DNA from: Streptomyces sp. NBC_01142
GTDB taxonomy: Bacteria; Actinomycetota; Actinomycetes; Streptomycetales; Streptomycetaceae
Length of the DNA stretch: 64,000 nucleotides
Assembly (NCBI RefSeq): GCF_026341125.1
Contig: NZ_JAPEOR010000001.1
Coordinates: forward strand, 806,001-870,000
Direction: 5' to 3'
Below are positions 8,337-17,067 of this stretch, in pieces. A program made the position numbers and the translations under genes. The notes beneath the pieces are model-generated. The model saw only the letters and a list, made by a program, of their open reading frames with translations. It made no database searches and was not told the origin of the DNA. Every line of letters begins with the position of its first letter. Positions within the stretch are counted from its first letter, which is position 1.

Positions 8337-9809
8337 ATGATGCTCGCCGCTGACGCGCCACCACCCACCCCGCCCCACACGGGCGGACTGCTCCTGCTCA
8401 TCGACGGCACCGCCGGTCTGCTGACCGTCGCCGCCCTCGGCATCGCGCTCCTTCTCTTCCTGATCATCAAGGTCAGGCTGCAGCCGTTCGTCGCGCTGCT
8501 CGCCGTCTCCATCGCGGTCGGCCTGGCCGCCGGCCTCTCCGTGACCGAGCTCTTCGGTACGGTCCAGAGGTCCGCGGCCGTCTCGGTCATCGAGTCCGGC
8601 ATGGGCGGCATCCTCGGGCACGTAGCGATCATCATCGGCCTGGGCACCATGCTCGGCGCAATACTCGAAGTCTCCGGCGGCGCCGAGGTGTTGAGCGCCC
8701 GCCTGCTGAACCTCTTCGGTGAGAAGCGCGCCCCGCTCGCCATGGGTCTCACCGGCCTCATATTCGGCATACCGGTCTTCTTCGACGTCGGCATCTTCGT
8801 CCTCGCACCGATCGTCTACGCCGCCGCCAAGCGCTCCGGCAGGTCCATCCTGCTGTACGCGATGCCGCTGCTGGCCGGTCTGTCGATGACGCACGCCTTC
8901 CTGCCGCCCCACCCCGGCCCGGTCGCCGCCGCCGGCCTGCTCGATGTCTCGCTGGGCTGGGTCATTCTGATGGGCGTTGTCGTCGGCCTCCCGGCGGTCC
9001 TCGCCGCCTGGGGTTACGCTGCCTGGATCGGCAAACGCCTGTTCGTCGAGGTCCCGCAGGACATGGTGGAGGCCGCCGAGGACGCCAGGGCCGCCGTGCT
9101 GGCCGAGCAGACCGCCGCCGGCCGCACCCCGCAGGAGCGCCCGGTCGGTCTCGCCACCGTCCTCACCATCATCGGTACGCCGCTGGTCCTGATCCTCGCC
9201 GCGACGTTCTCCTCCATCGCGCTGGACACCTCCACACTGCGCTCGGTCATCGAGTTCTTCGGCAGCCCCTTCGTCGCCCTCACGATCGCACTGCTGATGG
9301 CGTACTACCTGCTCGGCCTCCGGCGGGGCTGGTCCCGCAAGTCCCTCGAGGCGGTGTCGACCTCGTCGCTCAAGCCGGTCGGCAACATCCTCCTCGTCGT
9401 GGGTGCGGGCGGCGTGTTCGGAGCTGTACTGAAGGCCAGCGGCGTCGCACAGGCGCTCTCCGACACGTTCAACGGCATCGGACTGCCGATCATCGTCCTC
9501 GCCTATCTGATCTCGCTGGTGCTGCGCGTGGCACAGGGTTCGGCGACGGTCGCGATCGTCACCACGGCCGGCATCGTGCTGCCGCTGGTGGAGAACGGCG
9601 GCCACTCGCAGGCCTTCCTGGCCCTGGTCATCATGGCGATCTCGGCCGGTTCGATCTTCGCCTCGCACGTCAACGACGGCGGCTTCTGGATCGTCGCCAA
9701 GTACTTCGGTATCTCGGAGCGCGACACTCTGAAGTCCTGGACGGTCCTGGAGTCGGTGCTGTCGGTCGCGGGCTTCGCGGTCGCCGCGGCACTGAGCCTG
9801 GCCGTGTAG
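8337..9809 (+). CDS. GntP-family gluconate/sugar-acid or D-serine permease
   Basis: 490-residue inner-membrane symporter with about 12-14 hydrophobic helices. Family landmarks are IFGIPVFFDVGIF and the HAFLPPHPGPVAAA loop, both near the first third. GntP members carry gluconate, ketogluconate, fructuronate or D-serine (DsdX is in this family). With a sugar-acid kinase on one side and a D-amino-acid enzyme on the other, either substrate class is possible. Start ATG 8337 (a second ATG follows directly). Confidence 0.9.
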   Translation: MMLAADAPPPTPPHTGGLLLLIDGTAGLLTVAALGIALLLFLIIKVRLQPFVALLAVSIAVGLAAGLSVTELFGTVQRSAAVSVIESGMGGILGHVAIIIGLGTMLGAILEVSGGAEVLSARLLNLFGEKRAPLAMGLTGLIFGIPVFFDVGIFVLAPIVYAAAKRSGRSILLYAMPLLAGLSMTHAFLPPHPGPVAAAGLLDVSLGWVILMGVVVGLPAVLAAWGYAAWIGKRLFVEVPQDMVEAAEDARAAVLAEQTAAGRTPQERPVGLATVLTIIGTPLVLILAATFSSIALDTSTLRSVIEFFGSPFVALTIALLMAYYLLGLRRGWSRKSLEAVSTSSLKPVGNILLVVGAGGVFGAVLKASGVAQALSDTFNGIGLPIIVLAYLISLVLRVAQGSATVAIVTTAGIVLPLVENGGHSQAFLALVIMAISAGSIFASHVNDGGFWIVAKYFGISERDTLKSWTVLESVLSVAGFAVAAALSLAV

Positions 9810-9875
9810 TCGTACGCAGGGTACGCGGGCGTAGGCAGGCGTACGCAGAGGTCCGCCTGTACGTACCTGCGCGGA

Positions 9876-9906
9876 AGGGGCGCCCGGGACTGTCCCGGGC
9901 GCCCCT
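9876..9906. terminator. Bidirectional hairpin between gntP and carboxypeptidase
   Basis: Perfect 15-bp inverted repeat (9876-9890 with 9892-9906; core GGGGCGCCCGGGA) with almost no loop, lying between two convergent genes and able to end both transcripts. Confidence 0.8.
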
Positions 9907-9922
9907 GATGTTCACCGCGGGA

Positions 9923-11278
9923 TCAACCGGTGCAGTACTGCTGCTCCTTGCCGATGGAGCGGTACATGCAGTCCGCGTTCTCCACCAGCTGGAGCACCGC
10001 GTCCCGGTTGCGGCTCGTCTCGCGCTCGATCACCTCGTCGGGCGGGTAGAAACCGCCGCCGCCGAAGCCGGACGGGTACATCTCGAAGGTGTACGCGAAG
10101 ATCTTCTGGTTGCCCCACAGCCAGTCGTCGATCGTCCCGTCCGTGACGTAGAGGTCGCTCGACTGCTCCGGGGTGTAGCCGTTGCTCGCGGCCATCTTCT
10201 GTCCGACGGTGGCGAAGGCGTCCCGGTCGTCCTGGGTCAGGCCCGGTGCGGTGTCGGCGGTGGTGTAGCCGTACGGCCAGAGCACCAGCTCGCTGTACGT
10301 GTGGAAGTCGATGCCCGCCTTGATCTGCTGCTTGCCGCCGACGATCCGGCTGCGTGCGAAGTCGGCGACAACCTTGACCTCGGGGGCGGACTCGGCGGCG
10401 CGGCCGCGGTAGTTGTCGGAACCGGCCGAACCTGAAGAGCCGCCGCAGCAGCCCCACTTGAAGTCCCAGTTGCGGTTCAGGTCGGTGCCGACGGACGAGG
10501 AACCGGAGTTGGGCTGCCGGTTCTTGCGCCAGCTGCGGTAGGAGCCGCTCGCGATGTCGTACTCGCCGCCGTCCGGGTTGAGGTCCGGGACGATCCAGAT
10601 CTCGCGCCCGTTCACGGCGCCGGTGATCCGCGCATCGGTTCCGTAGTCCTCGCCGAGCTCGCGCAGCAGATACAGAGCCATCTCGACGGTGAGGTGCTCG
10701 CGCGCGTGCTGGTGGTGGGTGAAGAGCACCTCGGGCTCGTTCTCGTCCGTCGCGACGTTGTCGCTGATCTTGACGGCGATGATGTCCCGGCCCTGGTAGC
10801 TCTTGCCGATGACGCGCTTGCTCATGATGCCGGGGTACTTCGCGATGCGCTGGTCGATCTCCGCGTTCATCTCGGCGTAGTTGTGATAGCGCGAGTCGGC
10901 CGGCGGGAAGTCCAGCGGTGCGACGGCCCGGCCCCCGGTTCGGGCCGGGGGAGCGGGCAGCGCCTTGAGTGTGTGTCCGAGTGCGCGCAGCCGCTTGGCC
11001 TGGGCGGCGTCGGCGCTGACGACGACCGAGTGGTCGTCCGCCTCGTCGATCGTGACGCCGGTGGCGGTGATGGCGGTACGGGCGGCGACGGTGGACGGGC
11101 CGTGGATCTCGTACTGCCGGGTCTGCTCGTCGGCGGCGGTGGCCGGAGCGGCCGGGGTGGTCCGACCGGTCGGGTCCGGGTCCGGGGGCGAGGCGTTGGC
11201 GGTGAACGGGGCGGCTACTGCGAGCGCCAGTAGGGCCGCGAGCGTGGCGGCCTTTCTGCCGCGAATGCGAAGTCGCAT
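9923..11278 (-). CDS. Secreted M14 zinc carboxypeptidase
   Basis: 451 residues. A signal peptide (about residues 1-30, with [17 protein letters not shown]) and a propeptide-like segment to about residue 120 precede the catalytic domain. The zinc site is HAREH (HxxE within [12 protein letters not shown]) plus the later His in IDFHTYSE; the catalytic Glu is in [14 protein letters not shown] and DLNPDGG are substrate-pocket elements of the carboxypeptidase T group. It removes C-terminal residues from peptides outside the cell. Single gene, convergent with gntP. Confidence 0.93.
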   Translation of the reverse strand: MRLRIRGRKAATLAALLALAVAAPFTANASPPDPDPTGRTTPAAPATAADEQTRQYEIHGPSTVAARTAITATGVTIDEADDHSVVVSADAAQAKRLRALGHTLKALPAPPARTGGRAVAPLDFPPADSRYHNYAEMNAEIDQRIAKYPGIMSKRVIGKSYQGRDIIAVKISDNVATDENEPEVLFTHHQHAREHLTVEMALYLLRELGEDYGTDARITGAVNGREIWIVPDLNPDGGEYDIASGSYRSWRKNRQPNSGSSSVGTDLNRNWDFKWGCCGGSSGSAGSDNYRGRAAESAPEVKVVADFARSRIVGGKQQIKAGIDFHTYSELVLWPYGYTTADTAPGLTQDDRDAFATVGQKMAASNGYTPEQSSDLYVTDGTIDDWLWGNQKIFAYTFEMYPSGFGGGGFYPPDEVIERETSRNRDAVLQLVENADCMYRSIGKEQQYCTG

Positions 11279-11747
11279 GCTGTCTCCTGGGTGGGGAGTG
11301 TGGGGGGTGACTCAGTTGCGACGCCATGTGGTGGTGCGGGTGTTCAGTTGTTCGGGCACATCGTCGGGCTATGGCATGACCCGGTCAAGGGGCACGCTTC
11401 GGCCATACGGACGCCCGTCGAACGTATCGGCACGTATCCGGTGGGACGCGAGCTCGGCGAGGGCGGCATGGGCACGGTCCATCTCGCTCGCTCCCGGGGC
11501 GGCTGCGCGGTAGCGGTCAAGGTCGCCCGCAGGGCCGGCGGCTTCTGCACCGCGCCGGTCGTCGATGCCGGCCCGGACGCCGATCCTCCCGCCTCGACGA
11601 GCCGAACGGCCAACTCGCCCCCGTACTCTCCCGCTGTTTCACCACGACGGGGGAAGCCCGGCCCCGTTGACCCTCTTGCGTGATCCCCCTCGCACCGCTT
11701 TGGTGACCCCAGTCACATCCTGGGACGAGTGGGAAGGCGGCGCGCTC
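11279..11747. other. Intergenic stretch with a gene relic
   Basis: 469 bases between the carboxypeptidase start and the Nramp start. The middle holds the kinase relic described separately (11423-11593). The left part should carry the carboxypeptidase promoter. I see no other coding or structural signal. Confidence 0.5.
11423..11593 (+). pseudogene. Relic of a Hanks-type Ser/Thr kinase
   Basis: The frame reads RIGTYPVGRELGEGGMGTVH then LARS, a textbook N-lobe glycine loop, followed by VAVKVAR with the ATP-binding Lys. It then jumps straight to GGFCTAPVVDAGPDADPPA, a stretch that in full Streptomyces kinases lies about 30-40 residues further on, after the C-helix. Nothing of the catalytic loop (HRDLKPxN) or the DFG motif follows. 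This is a deleted remnant of about 57 codons, not a working kinase. Confidence 0.75.
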
Positions 11748-13073
11748 ATGGCAGGCACCACCGATCACAGCACGGACGAGTCCATCTCCCGGCCACGCAG
11801 ATCGAGCTGGACGTACATCGGCCCCGGAATCGTCGTGGCCGCGACCGGCGTCGGCGCGGGTGACCTGGTCGCCACGCTCATCGCGGGCAGCAACTTCGGC
11901 TACACGCTGCTGTGGGCCGCCGTGATCGGCTGCGTCGTCAAGATCTCCCTCGCCGAGGCCGCGGGCCGCTGGCATCTGGCCACCGGACGCACCCTCTTCG
12001 ACGGCTGGGCGAGCCTCGGCCGCTGGACCACGGCCTTCTTCGTCGTGTACGTCGTCATCTGGGGCTTCGTGTACGGAGCGGCGGCGATGTCGTCGAGCGG
12101 TCTGCCGCTCCAGGCGCTGTTCCCCGATGTCATGGATCTCGAGTGGTGGGCGATCCTGACGGGAGTCGTCGGCCTGGTCTTCGTCTGGTTCAACAGGTAC
12201 GAAGTCTTCGAGAAGGTCATGACCGTGCTGGTCGGCGTGATGTTCGTGGTCACCGTCTACCTGGCGATCCGCGTCACCCCGAACCTCGGCGAAGCCTTCG
12301 CGGGACTGCTGCCGGTGCTGCCCGACGAGAAGGACTCGATCCTCAACACCCTCGGCCTGATCGGCGGCGTCGGCGGCACCATCACGCTGGCCGCGTACGG
12401 CTACTGGGTCAATGCCAAGGGCTGGACCAACGCAGGCTGGATGAAGGTGATGCGGCTCGACAACCGCGTCGCGTACATCACCACCGGCATCTTCGTCGTC
12501 GCGATGCTCTTTGTCGGCGCCGAGATGCTGCACTCCTCGCAGGTCGCCATCGCCGGCGGCGACAAGGGCCTGATCCAGCTGAGTGACATCCTGGAGGACC
12601 GTTACGGCTCGGCCACCGCCACGTTCTTCCTGATCGGATTCTTCGCGACGTCGTTCACCTCGCTGATCGGCGTGTGGCACGGCGTGAGCCTGATGTTCGC
12701 GGACTTCGTCGAGCGGTTCCGCAAGGGCAGGGCCGGGGCCGGGGACGAACATGTCACCGGCGAAGAGGTGGCGTCGGGCCGGCGCGAGAAGTCGGTGCCG
12801 TTCCGCGCGTACCTGCTGTGGCTGACCTTCCCGCCGATGGTCCTGCTCTTCCAGGGCCAGCCGTTCCGGCTGGTGATCATCTACGGCGCGCTGGGCGCGG
12901 CTTTCATGCCGTTCCTCGCGCTGACGCTGGTCTGGCTGCTCAACTCCTCGCGTACGCCCAGGGAATGGCGCAACGGACACCTCAGCAACGCGATGCTGGT
13001 GATCGCGGGGCTGCTGTTCCTGGTGCTGTGTGCGAAGCAGATCATCGACCAGCCGTGGTCCGCGTTCTTCTGA
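11748..13073 (+). CDS. Nramp-family-like metal ion transporter, atypical ion site
   Basis: 441 residues with about 11 membrane helices; the opening GPGIVVAATGVGAGDLVATL and overall pattern match Nramp. Classical Nramp proteins carry DPGN in helix 1 and MPH in helix 6. Here helix 1 reads TGVGAGDL and the helix 6 region reads ITLAAYGYWVNAKGW, so the metal-site residues differ. The protein therefore belongs to an Nramp-related branch whose substrate cannot be read from the canonical motifs. Start ATG 11748 (GGAAGGCGG upstream). Single gene with a hairpin after it. Confidence 0.8.
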   Translation: MAGTTDHSTDESISRPRRSSWTYIGPGIVVAATGVGAGDLVATLIAGSNFGYTLLWAAVIGCVVKISLAEAAGRWHLATGRTLFDGWASLGRWTTAFFVVYVVIWGFVYGAAAMSSSGLPLQALFPDVMDLEWWAILTGVVGLVFVWFNRYEVFEKVMTVLVGVMFVVTVYLAIRVTPNLGEAFAGLLPVLPDEKDSILNTLGLIGGVGGTITLAAYGYWVNAKGWTNAGWMKVMRLDNRVAYITTGIFVVAMLFVGAEMLHSSQVAIAGGDKGLIQLSDILEDRYGSATATFFLIGFFATSFTSLIGVWHGVSLMFADFVERFRKGRAGAGDEHVTGEEVASGRREKSVPFRAYLLWLTFPPMVLLFQGQPFRLVIIYGALGAAFMPFLALTLVWLLNSSRTPREWRNGHLSNAMLVIAGLLFLVLCAKQIIDQPWSAFF

Positions 13074-13112
13074 CCCGCGGTTCTGCGGGTGCGGGCCTCG
13101 AAGACCCTGCGA

Positions 13113-13151
13113 CCGGCCCGCGCCGCCGGGGGAAGCGGTGGCGCGGGCCGG
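13113..13151. terminator. Hairpin between Nramp and chitinase genes
   Basis: 16-bp stem with one mismatch (13113-13128 with 13136-13151), loop of 7 bases, between two convergent genes. Confidence 0.75.
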
Positions 13152-13166
13152 CCGGGCCCCTGCGTC

Positions 13167-14861
13167 CTACGGGAGGTTGTGGACGTGCGGGCCGACCGCG
13201 TTCGACCAGGCGTTGCCCGCCGTCGCGTCCCAGTTCGTGGACCAGGTCATCGCACCCCTGAGCCCCGGGTAGGTCTTGGCCGGCTTGAAGGACCCGCAGT
13301 TGGTGCCACGGGTCAGGCAGTCCAGCGCGTTCTTCACGAGGGACGGGTCGACGTAGCCGCTGCCCGCGCCCCGCGTGGAGGCCGGGAGGCCCAGGCCGAC
13401 CTGGGAGGCGTTCAGGCCGCCCTCGAGCTGGATGCAGGCGAGGGCGGTGAGGAAGTCCACCGAGCCCTGCGAGTAGACCTTGCCGTCGCAGCCCAGCATC
13501 GAACCGCTGTTGTAGTACTGCATATTGACGACGGTCAGGATGTCCTTCACGTTCAGTGCCGTCTTGAAGTACTCGGTCGACGTCGACTGCATGTCGATGG
13601 TCTGCGGCGCCATCGTCAGCACGAGCCCGGAGCCCGCCTTCTGCGACAGCTGCCGGAGCGCCTTCGTCAGATACGTCGAGTTGATGCCGTGCTCGAGGTC
13701 GATGTCGACGCCGTTGAATCCGTACTCCTGCATCAGCGCGTGGGCGCTGTTGGCGAAGGCGGTCGCGGACGCGTCACTGTTGATCGTGACGTTGCCCTTC
13801 TCGCCGCCCACCGAGAGGATCACGGACTTTCCGGCGCTCTTCTTCGCGGCGATGTCCGCCTTGAAGTCGGCCACGGAGGCGTACCCGACGGCCGGGTCCA
13901 GGTTGAAGGTGAGCTCACCGGCCGTGGCGGTCGAGTCCGCGAACGACACCGCGATGATGTCGTACTGCGACTGCACATCCCTCAGCTTCTGTACGGTCGC
14001 GCCGTTGTCGAAGTTCTGCCAGTAGCCGGTCAGTGCGTGCTTGGGTACGGAAGGTCCGGGACCCGGGTCGCCGCCGGTGCTGGTCTTCCCGGTGACCGCG
14101 GCCGACTTCGGGGACTCGCCCGCCGCGTTCGTGGCGGTCACCTGGAACTGGTACGAGGTGTTCGCGGCCAGGCCGGTCACGGTCGCCGAACTGCTGTCGG
14201 CCGACTGGACCTTGGCGCCGTCGCGGTAGACGTTGTACCCGGTCGCGCCGGACGCCGCTCCCCAGCTCAGGGCCACGGACGACGAGGTCACGGCGCCGAC
14301 CGTCACTCCGGCGGGTGTGCTGGGCACCACGGGGTCGCCGCCGCCGCCCCCGTCGGGGCCGAAGACGGAGATGTCGTCCGCGTAGTAGGGGGCCTGTCCG
14401 TACCAGCCGTGCGTGTAGACCGTCACGGACGTCGTACTGGCTCCGGTGGTGAAGGAGGTGGACAGCTGCTTCCAGCCGGAGGAGTCGGGCGTCCAGGTCG
14501 AGACGTCCGTCGTGCCCGTGCCGCTCGCCCCGAGGTAGGCGTACCCGCCCTGCACCCAGGCGCTGAGTGCGTACCTCGAGTTGGGCTTCACGGCCACGGT
14601 CTGCGAGCACCGGGCGTTGTCCTGGCCCGCGGGAGTTGCTTGGAGCGCCGAGGCGCCGCCGTGCACGGGTGAGGAGGCGTTGGCGCCACTGCCGCCGGAA
14701 CAGGTCCAGTTGGCGAGCCCGGACTCGAAGCCGGCGTTCCTGGCCACATTGACATCGGCGGCCTGCGCGGTGCCTGCGCTGCCCATGAGGGAGAGCCCGG
14801 TCCCGACGGCGAGCGCCAGGGCGGCGCCGATCCATCTCCGTGAGCGTGTGGTGCGGTCCAC
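13167..14861 (-). CDS. Secreted GH18 chitinase with carbohydrate-binding and FnIII domains
   Basis: 564 residues. Order: signal peptide (about 1-35), a CBM4/16-like beta-sandwich (NAGFESGLANWTCSG to about 180), a Gly-rich linker, a fibronectin III domain (about 190-275), a short linker, and the GH18 barrel to the end. The catalytic DxxDxDxE motif is GVDIDLEHG. The enzyme hydrolyses chitin outside the cell. The GTG at 14861 is chosen for the upstream GGAGG and the signal peptide it gives. A DasR-type dre element lies about 80 bases upstream between a TTGACA -35 and an A/T-rich -10, so N-acetylglucosamine-controlled expression is expected. Confidence 0.93.
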   Translation of the reverse strand: MDRTTRSRRWIGAALALAVGTGLSLMGSAGTAQAADVNVARNAGFESGLANWTCSGGSGANASSPVHGGASALQATPAGQDNARCSQTVAVKPNSRYALSAWVQGGYAYLGASGTGTTDVSTWTPDSSGWKQLSTSFTTGASTTSVTVYTHGWYGQAPYYADDISVFGPDGGGGGDPVVPSTPAGVTVGAVTSSSVALSWGAASGATGYNVYRDGAKVQSADSSSATVTGLAANTSYQFQVTATNAAGESPKSAAVTGKTSTGGDPGPGPSVPKHALTGYWQNFDNGATVQKLRDVQSQYDIIAVSFADSTATAGELTFNLDPAVGYASVADFKADIAAKKSAGKSVILSVGGEKGNVTINSDASATAFANSAHALMQEYGFNGVDIDLEHGINSTYLTKALRQLSQKAGSGLVLTMAPQTIDMQSTSTEYFKTALNVKDILTVVNMQYYNSGSMLGCDGKVYSQGSVDFLTALACIQLEGGLNASQVGLGLPASTRGAGSGYVDPSLVKNALDCLTRGTNCGSFKPAKTYPGLRGAMTWSTNWDATAGNAWSNAVGPHVHNLP

Positions 14862-14939
14862 TTGCTGCCTCCGGTGGGGGAGTGGGGGAGTTGGGGGTGT
14901 GGAGGGAGTACGGAACGGTGGCCACCGCGCTCGGCATAA

Positions 14940-14955
14940 ACTGGTCCAGACCAAT
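14940..14955 (-). promoter_or_regulatory. dre operator (DasR site) in chitinase promoter
   Basis: ACTGGTCCAGACCAAT closely matches the DasR consensus, a 16-bp palindrome built on TGGTCTAGACCA, and contains the TGGTCCAGACC seen in characterised Streptomyces chitinase promoters. On the minus strand a TTGACA hexamer (14961-14966) lies immediately upstream, so the operator overlaps the promoter spacer and bound DasR would block RNA polymerase. Confidence 0.85.
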
Positions 14956-15295
14956 GCGGTTGTCAAGGCCTCGGGCGACGATTCGTATACGGATGCCCGG
15001 CCCGAACCCGGCGTGACGCACACCGCGTTCGGCGAATCGGCGGCCGACGGGGCCCACGGCCCCAGTCGCGGGCCCCGAGTGGCGAGTCCCCTTACTCACT
15101 GAGCTGTAACAGGAGTAAACAGATGACTACTACGTCCGATTTCGCCTGTGCGGAGCGTGTGCGAGTTGAGGCTCTGGGTTCTGAAAGGTGTTCTCTGCCT
15201 CCTCAGTCGTGGATAAAGTGCTGGTGCAGGAGCACGGAGCAGTAGGGATCTGCGGGCGTCGGGACTCCGGCGGCCGGAGCGAACGGGGAACCAGC

Positions 15296-16174
15296 GTGCC
15301 GACCGCGATAGCTGTCACCAGCGCCGATCTGGTGCTGCCGCCGAACGACCACCAGACCCCTACCGCGGCGCTGCTGCAGTCACCCCACTCTCAGTCCCTG
15401 GACGCCGCGCTCGCGGACATGACGGTCCTGCTGGAGCAGCACGGCTATGTGATCGCCCTCTATCCCGCCTCGCTGCCGGTCGCCCATGAGCGCCGGCTGC
15501 ACACGATCCGCGCCGTCCTGGAGAGCGACCGCATCGCGCTGCTGAAGCTCGATCTGCCTCCGCTCGGCGTCGCCGTACTCGTGCGGCAGATGCGGCAGTT
15601 GTCGATCTGCGACTTCAGCGTGGGGGTCATCGCCTCCGCCGCCCGGCTGCTCTCCCACTATGTCTACGCGGGCGCGCTGCTCAACTCGGTCACCCGGCTG
15701 GACCGGGTCCCCGTGAGTCTGAAGACCCATGCCAAGTCCTGGCTCCCCGGCAGTCAGTTCGGGGTACTGGCCAACCCCCGGCCGCAGCTGATCAGGACCG
15801 GCGACGGAGAGCTCGCGGGACCCGACTTCGGCACCCATCTCCTCGTGGCGAAGGGCCAGCTGCAATCGGACTGGGTGACCGCGACCCTCGCGCCCGCGTG
15901 GCGCGTCCAGGACGTGCAGGAGTCTCTGCTGCCTGCCGATTCCCCTCGGTGGTGGGGAACGGCCAGGATGATCGAATTCGCCGCCTTTCTTCCGGACATC
16001 TCCGTTCTCTATCAACTGGTTTCATCTGTACGGCGAGAGGTGTGCTCCTGGTGCGGCATTCAATTGATCGGTGATCGCTGCGGGTTCTGCTCAGCGCCCC
16101 TTTCCCCGGCCGAGCACAGAACCCACGCACCCGGTGTCCTGAACCAGGGAACACCTACGCACCAAGGGTCGTGA
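15296..16174 (+). CDS. Conserved hypothetical with C-terminal zinc ribbon, ahead of the Tad locus
   Basis: 292 residues, no enzymatic motif recognised. The N-terminal two thirds is soluble alpha/beta (LLQSPHSQSLDAALADMTV, MTVLLEQHGYVIALYPASLP). The C-terminus carries a four-cysteine knuckle, CSWCG-N6-CGFC, typical of a small zinc ribbon. Start GTG 15296, with GGGGAA upstream. It lies 172 bases before cpaB in the same direction, so it may open the pilus locus. I cannot assign a function. Confidence 0.6.
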   Translation: MPTAIAVTSADLVLPPNDHQTPTAALLQSPHSQSLDAALADMTVLLEQHGYVIALYPASLPVAHERRLHTIRAVLESDRIALLKLDLPPLGVAVLVRQMRQLSICDFSVGVIASAARLLSHYVYAGALLNSVTRLDRVPVSLKTHAKSWLPGSQFGVLANPRPQLIRTGDGELAGPDFGTHLLVAKGQLQSDWVTATLAPAWRVQDVQESLLPADSPRWWGTARMIEFAAFLPDISVLYQLVSSVRREVCSWCGIQLIGDRCGFCSAPLSPAEHRTHAPGVLNQGTPTHQGS

Positions 16175-16260
16175 ACCGCCACCCGGGCGGTCCGCACGGG
16201 CCGTGGCGGCCTGTCGAAAGCGTGCACCGACCCGCGACCGCCTCCCTGTCCGCTCCGTCA

Positions 16261-16319
16261 GTCCACCTCCACCTCCACCTCCACCTCCACCTCCATGTCC
16301 ACGTCCACGTCCACGTCCG
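16261..16319 (+). repeat. Tandem hexanucleotide repeat upstream of cpaB
   Basis: About five copies of CCACCT followed by about three of CCACGT, giving a pyrimidine-rich microsatellite in the cpaB leader, 28 bases before the start. Unit gain or loss would change leader length in steps of six. Confidence 0.85.
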
Positions 16320-16346
16320 ACGTCTCCGAACGAGGTTGTCCCGCCC

Positions 16347-17060
16347 ATGAATTCACGGCAGCGCCGCGGCGTCATCCTTCTCCTCCTCTCGGTTCTCTGC
16401 GCCTTCGGCGCGTTCGCCGGCGTGCTCTCGGTGATCAGTGATGTGAATGCGAAGGTGGGGCCCGAGGTTGCCGCATACCGGGTCAGGGCCGATATCGCGC
16501 CCTATACGACCCTGGGGCCGGGCCAGTTCGAGAAGATCACGATGCCCCGGCGGTGGCTTTCCAGGAATGCGGTGACCGATCTCGACGTGATCAACGGAAA
16601 GATAGCTGTCACCCAGCTCAAGAGAGGGTCGCTGCTCCAGGACGACATGATCGTGCAGCGGCCGCGCCTGGAGAGCGGCCAGCAGGAAATCGCGATCATG
16701 ATCGATGCGGCGACCGGTGTCGCCGGAAAGATCCGTCCCGGCAAGCTCGTCAATATCTTCGCCACCTTTGCCGCGCAGAGCAATTCCGAGCTGGACCAGT
16801 CCCGGATCATCGTCGCCAACGCCAAGGTCATCGATGTGGGCGAGCTCACCGCGCTCGAACCCAAGAAGGGCGACCGGAGCAGCGGCCCCACCGAGGCCGT
16901 GCCGATCACCTTCGCCCTGAACACCACGGATGCCCAGCGCGTCGCCTACGCCGAGTCCTTCGCCGAGCACGTACGCCTCGCCCTGCTCCCCGACGGCAGC
17001 CCCACCACGCTGCGCCCGGGCGACGGCAGTTACGACCTCTCCGAAGACAAGGACAAGTGA
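16347..17060 (+). CDS. cpaB: CpaB/RcpC-like pilus assembly protein
   Basis: 237 residues. One N-terminal membrane helix (ILLLLSVLCAFGAFAGVLSVI) is followed by a SAF-type domain (YRVRADIAPYTTLGPGQFEKI) and the CpaB C-terminal domain. In Tad systems CpaB/RcpC is an envelope component of the pilus channel; in Actinobacteria, which lack the outer-membrane secretin, its partner is unclear. Start ATG 16347; the frame upstream is only the proline repeat encoded by the microsatellite. It is followed 7 bases later by tadZ. Confidence 0.87.
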   Translation: MNSRQRRGVILLLLSVLCAFGAFAGVLSVISDVNAKVGPEVAAYRVRADIAPYTTLGPGQFEKITMPRRWLSRNAVTDLDVINGKIAVTQLKRGSLLQDDMIVQRPRLESGQQEIAIMIDAATGVAGKIRPGKLVNIFATFAAQSNSELDQSRIIVANAKVIDVGELTALEPKKGDRSSGPTEAVPITFALNTTDAQRVAYAESFAEHVRLALLPDGSPTTLRPGDGSYDLSEDKDK

Positions 17061-17067
17061 GGGCCGG

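Noticed and set aside
7476..9668. 730-codon minus-strand frame opposite ridA and gntP
   Set aside because: Antisense shadow with Asp/Glu/Gly/Arg-rich sequence and no recognisable domain; the plus-strand genes are certain.
11291..11683. A functional small kinase encoded by the frame at 11291-11683
   Set aside because: It lacks the catalytic loop and DFG segment; the sequence is a deletion product.
16261..16346. Frame-switching phase variation of cpaB by the hexamer repeat
   Set aside because: The unit is 6 bp and lies before the start codon, so gain or loss cannot shift the cpaB frame; only leader length can change.
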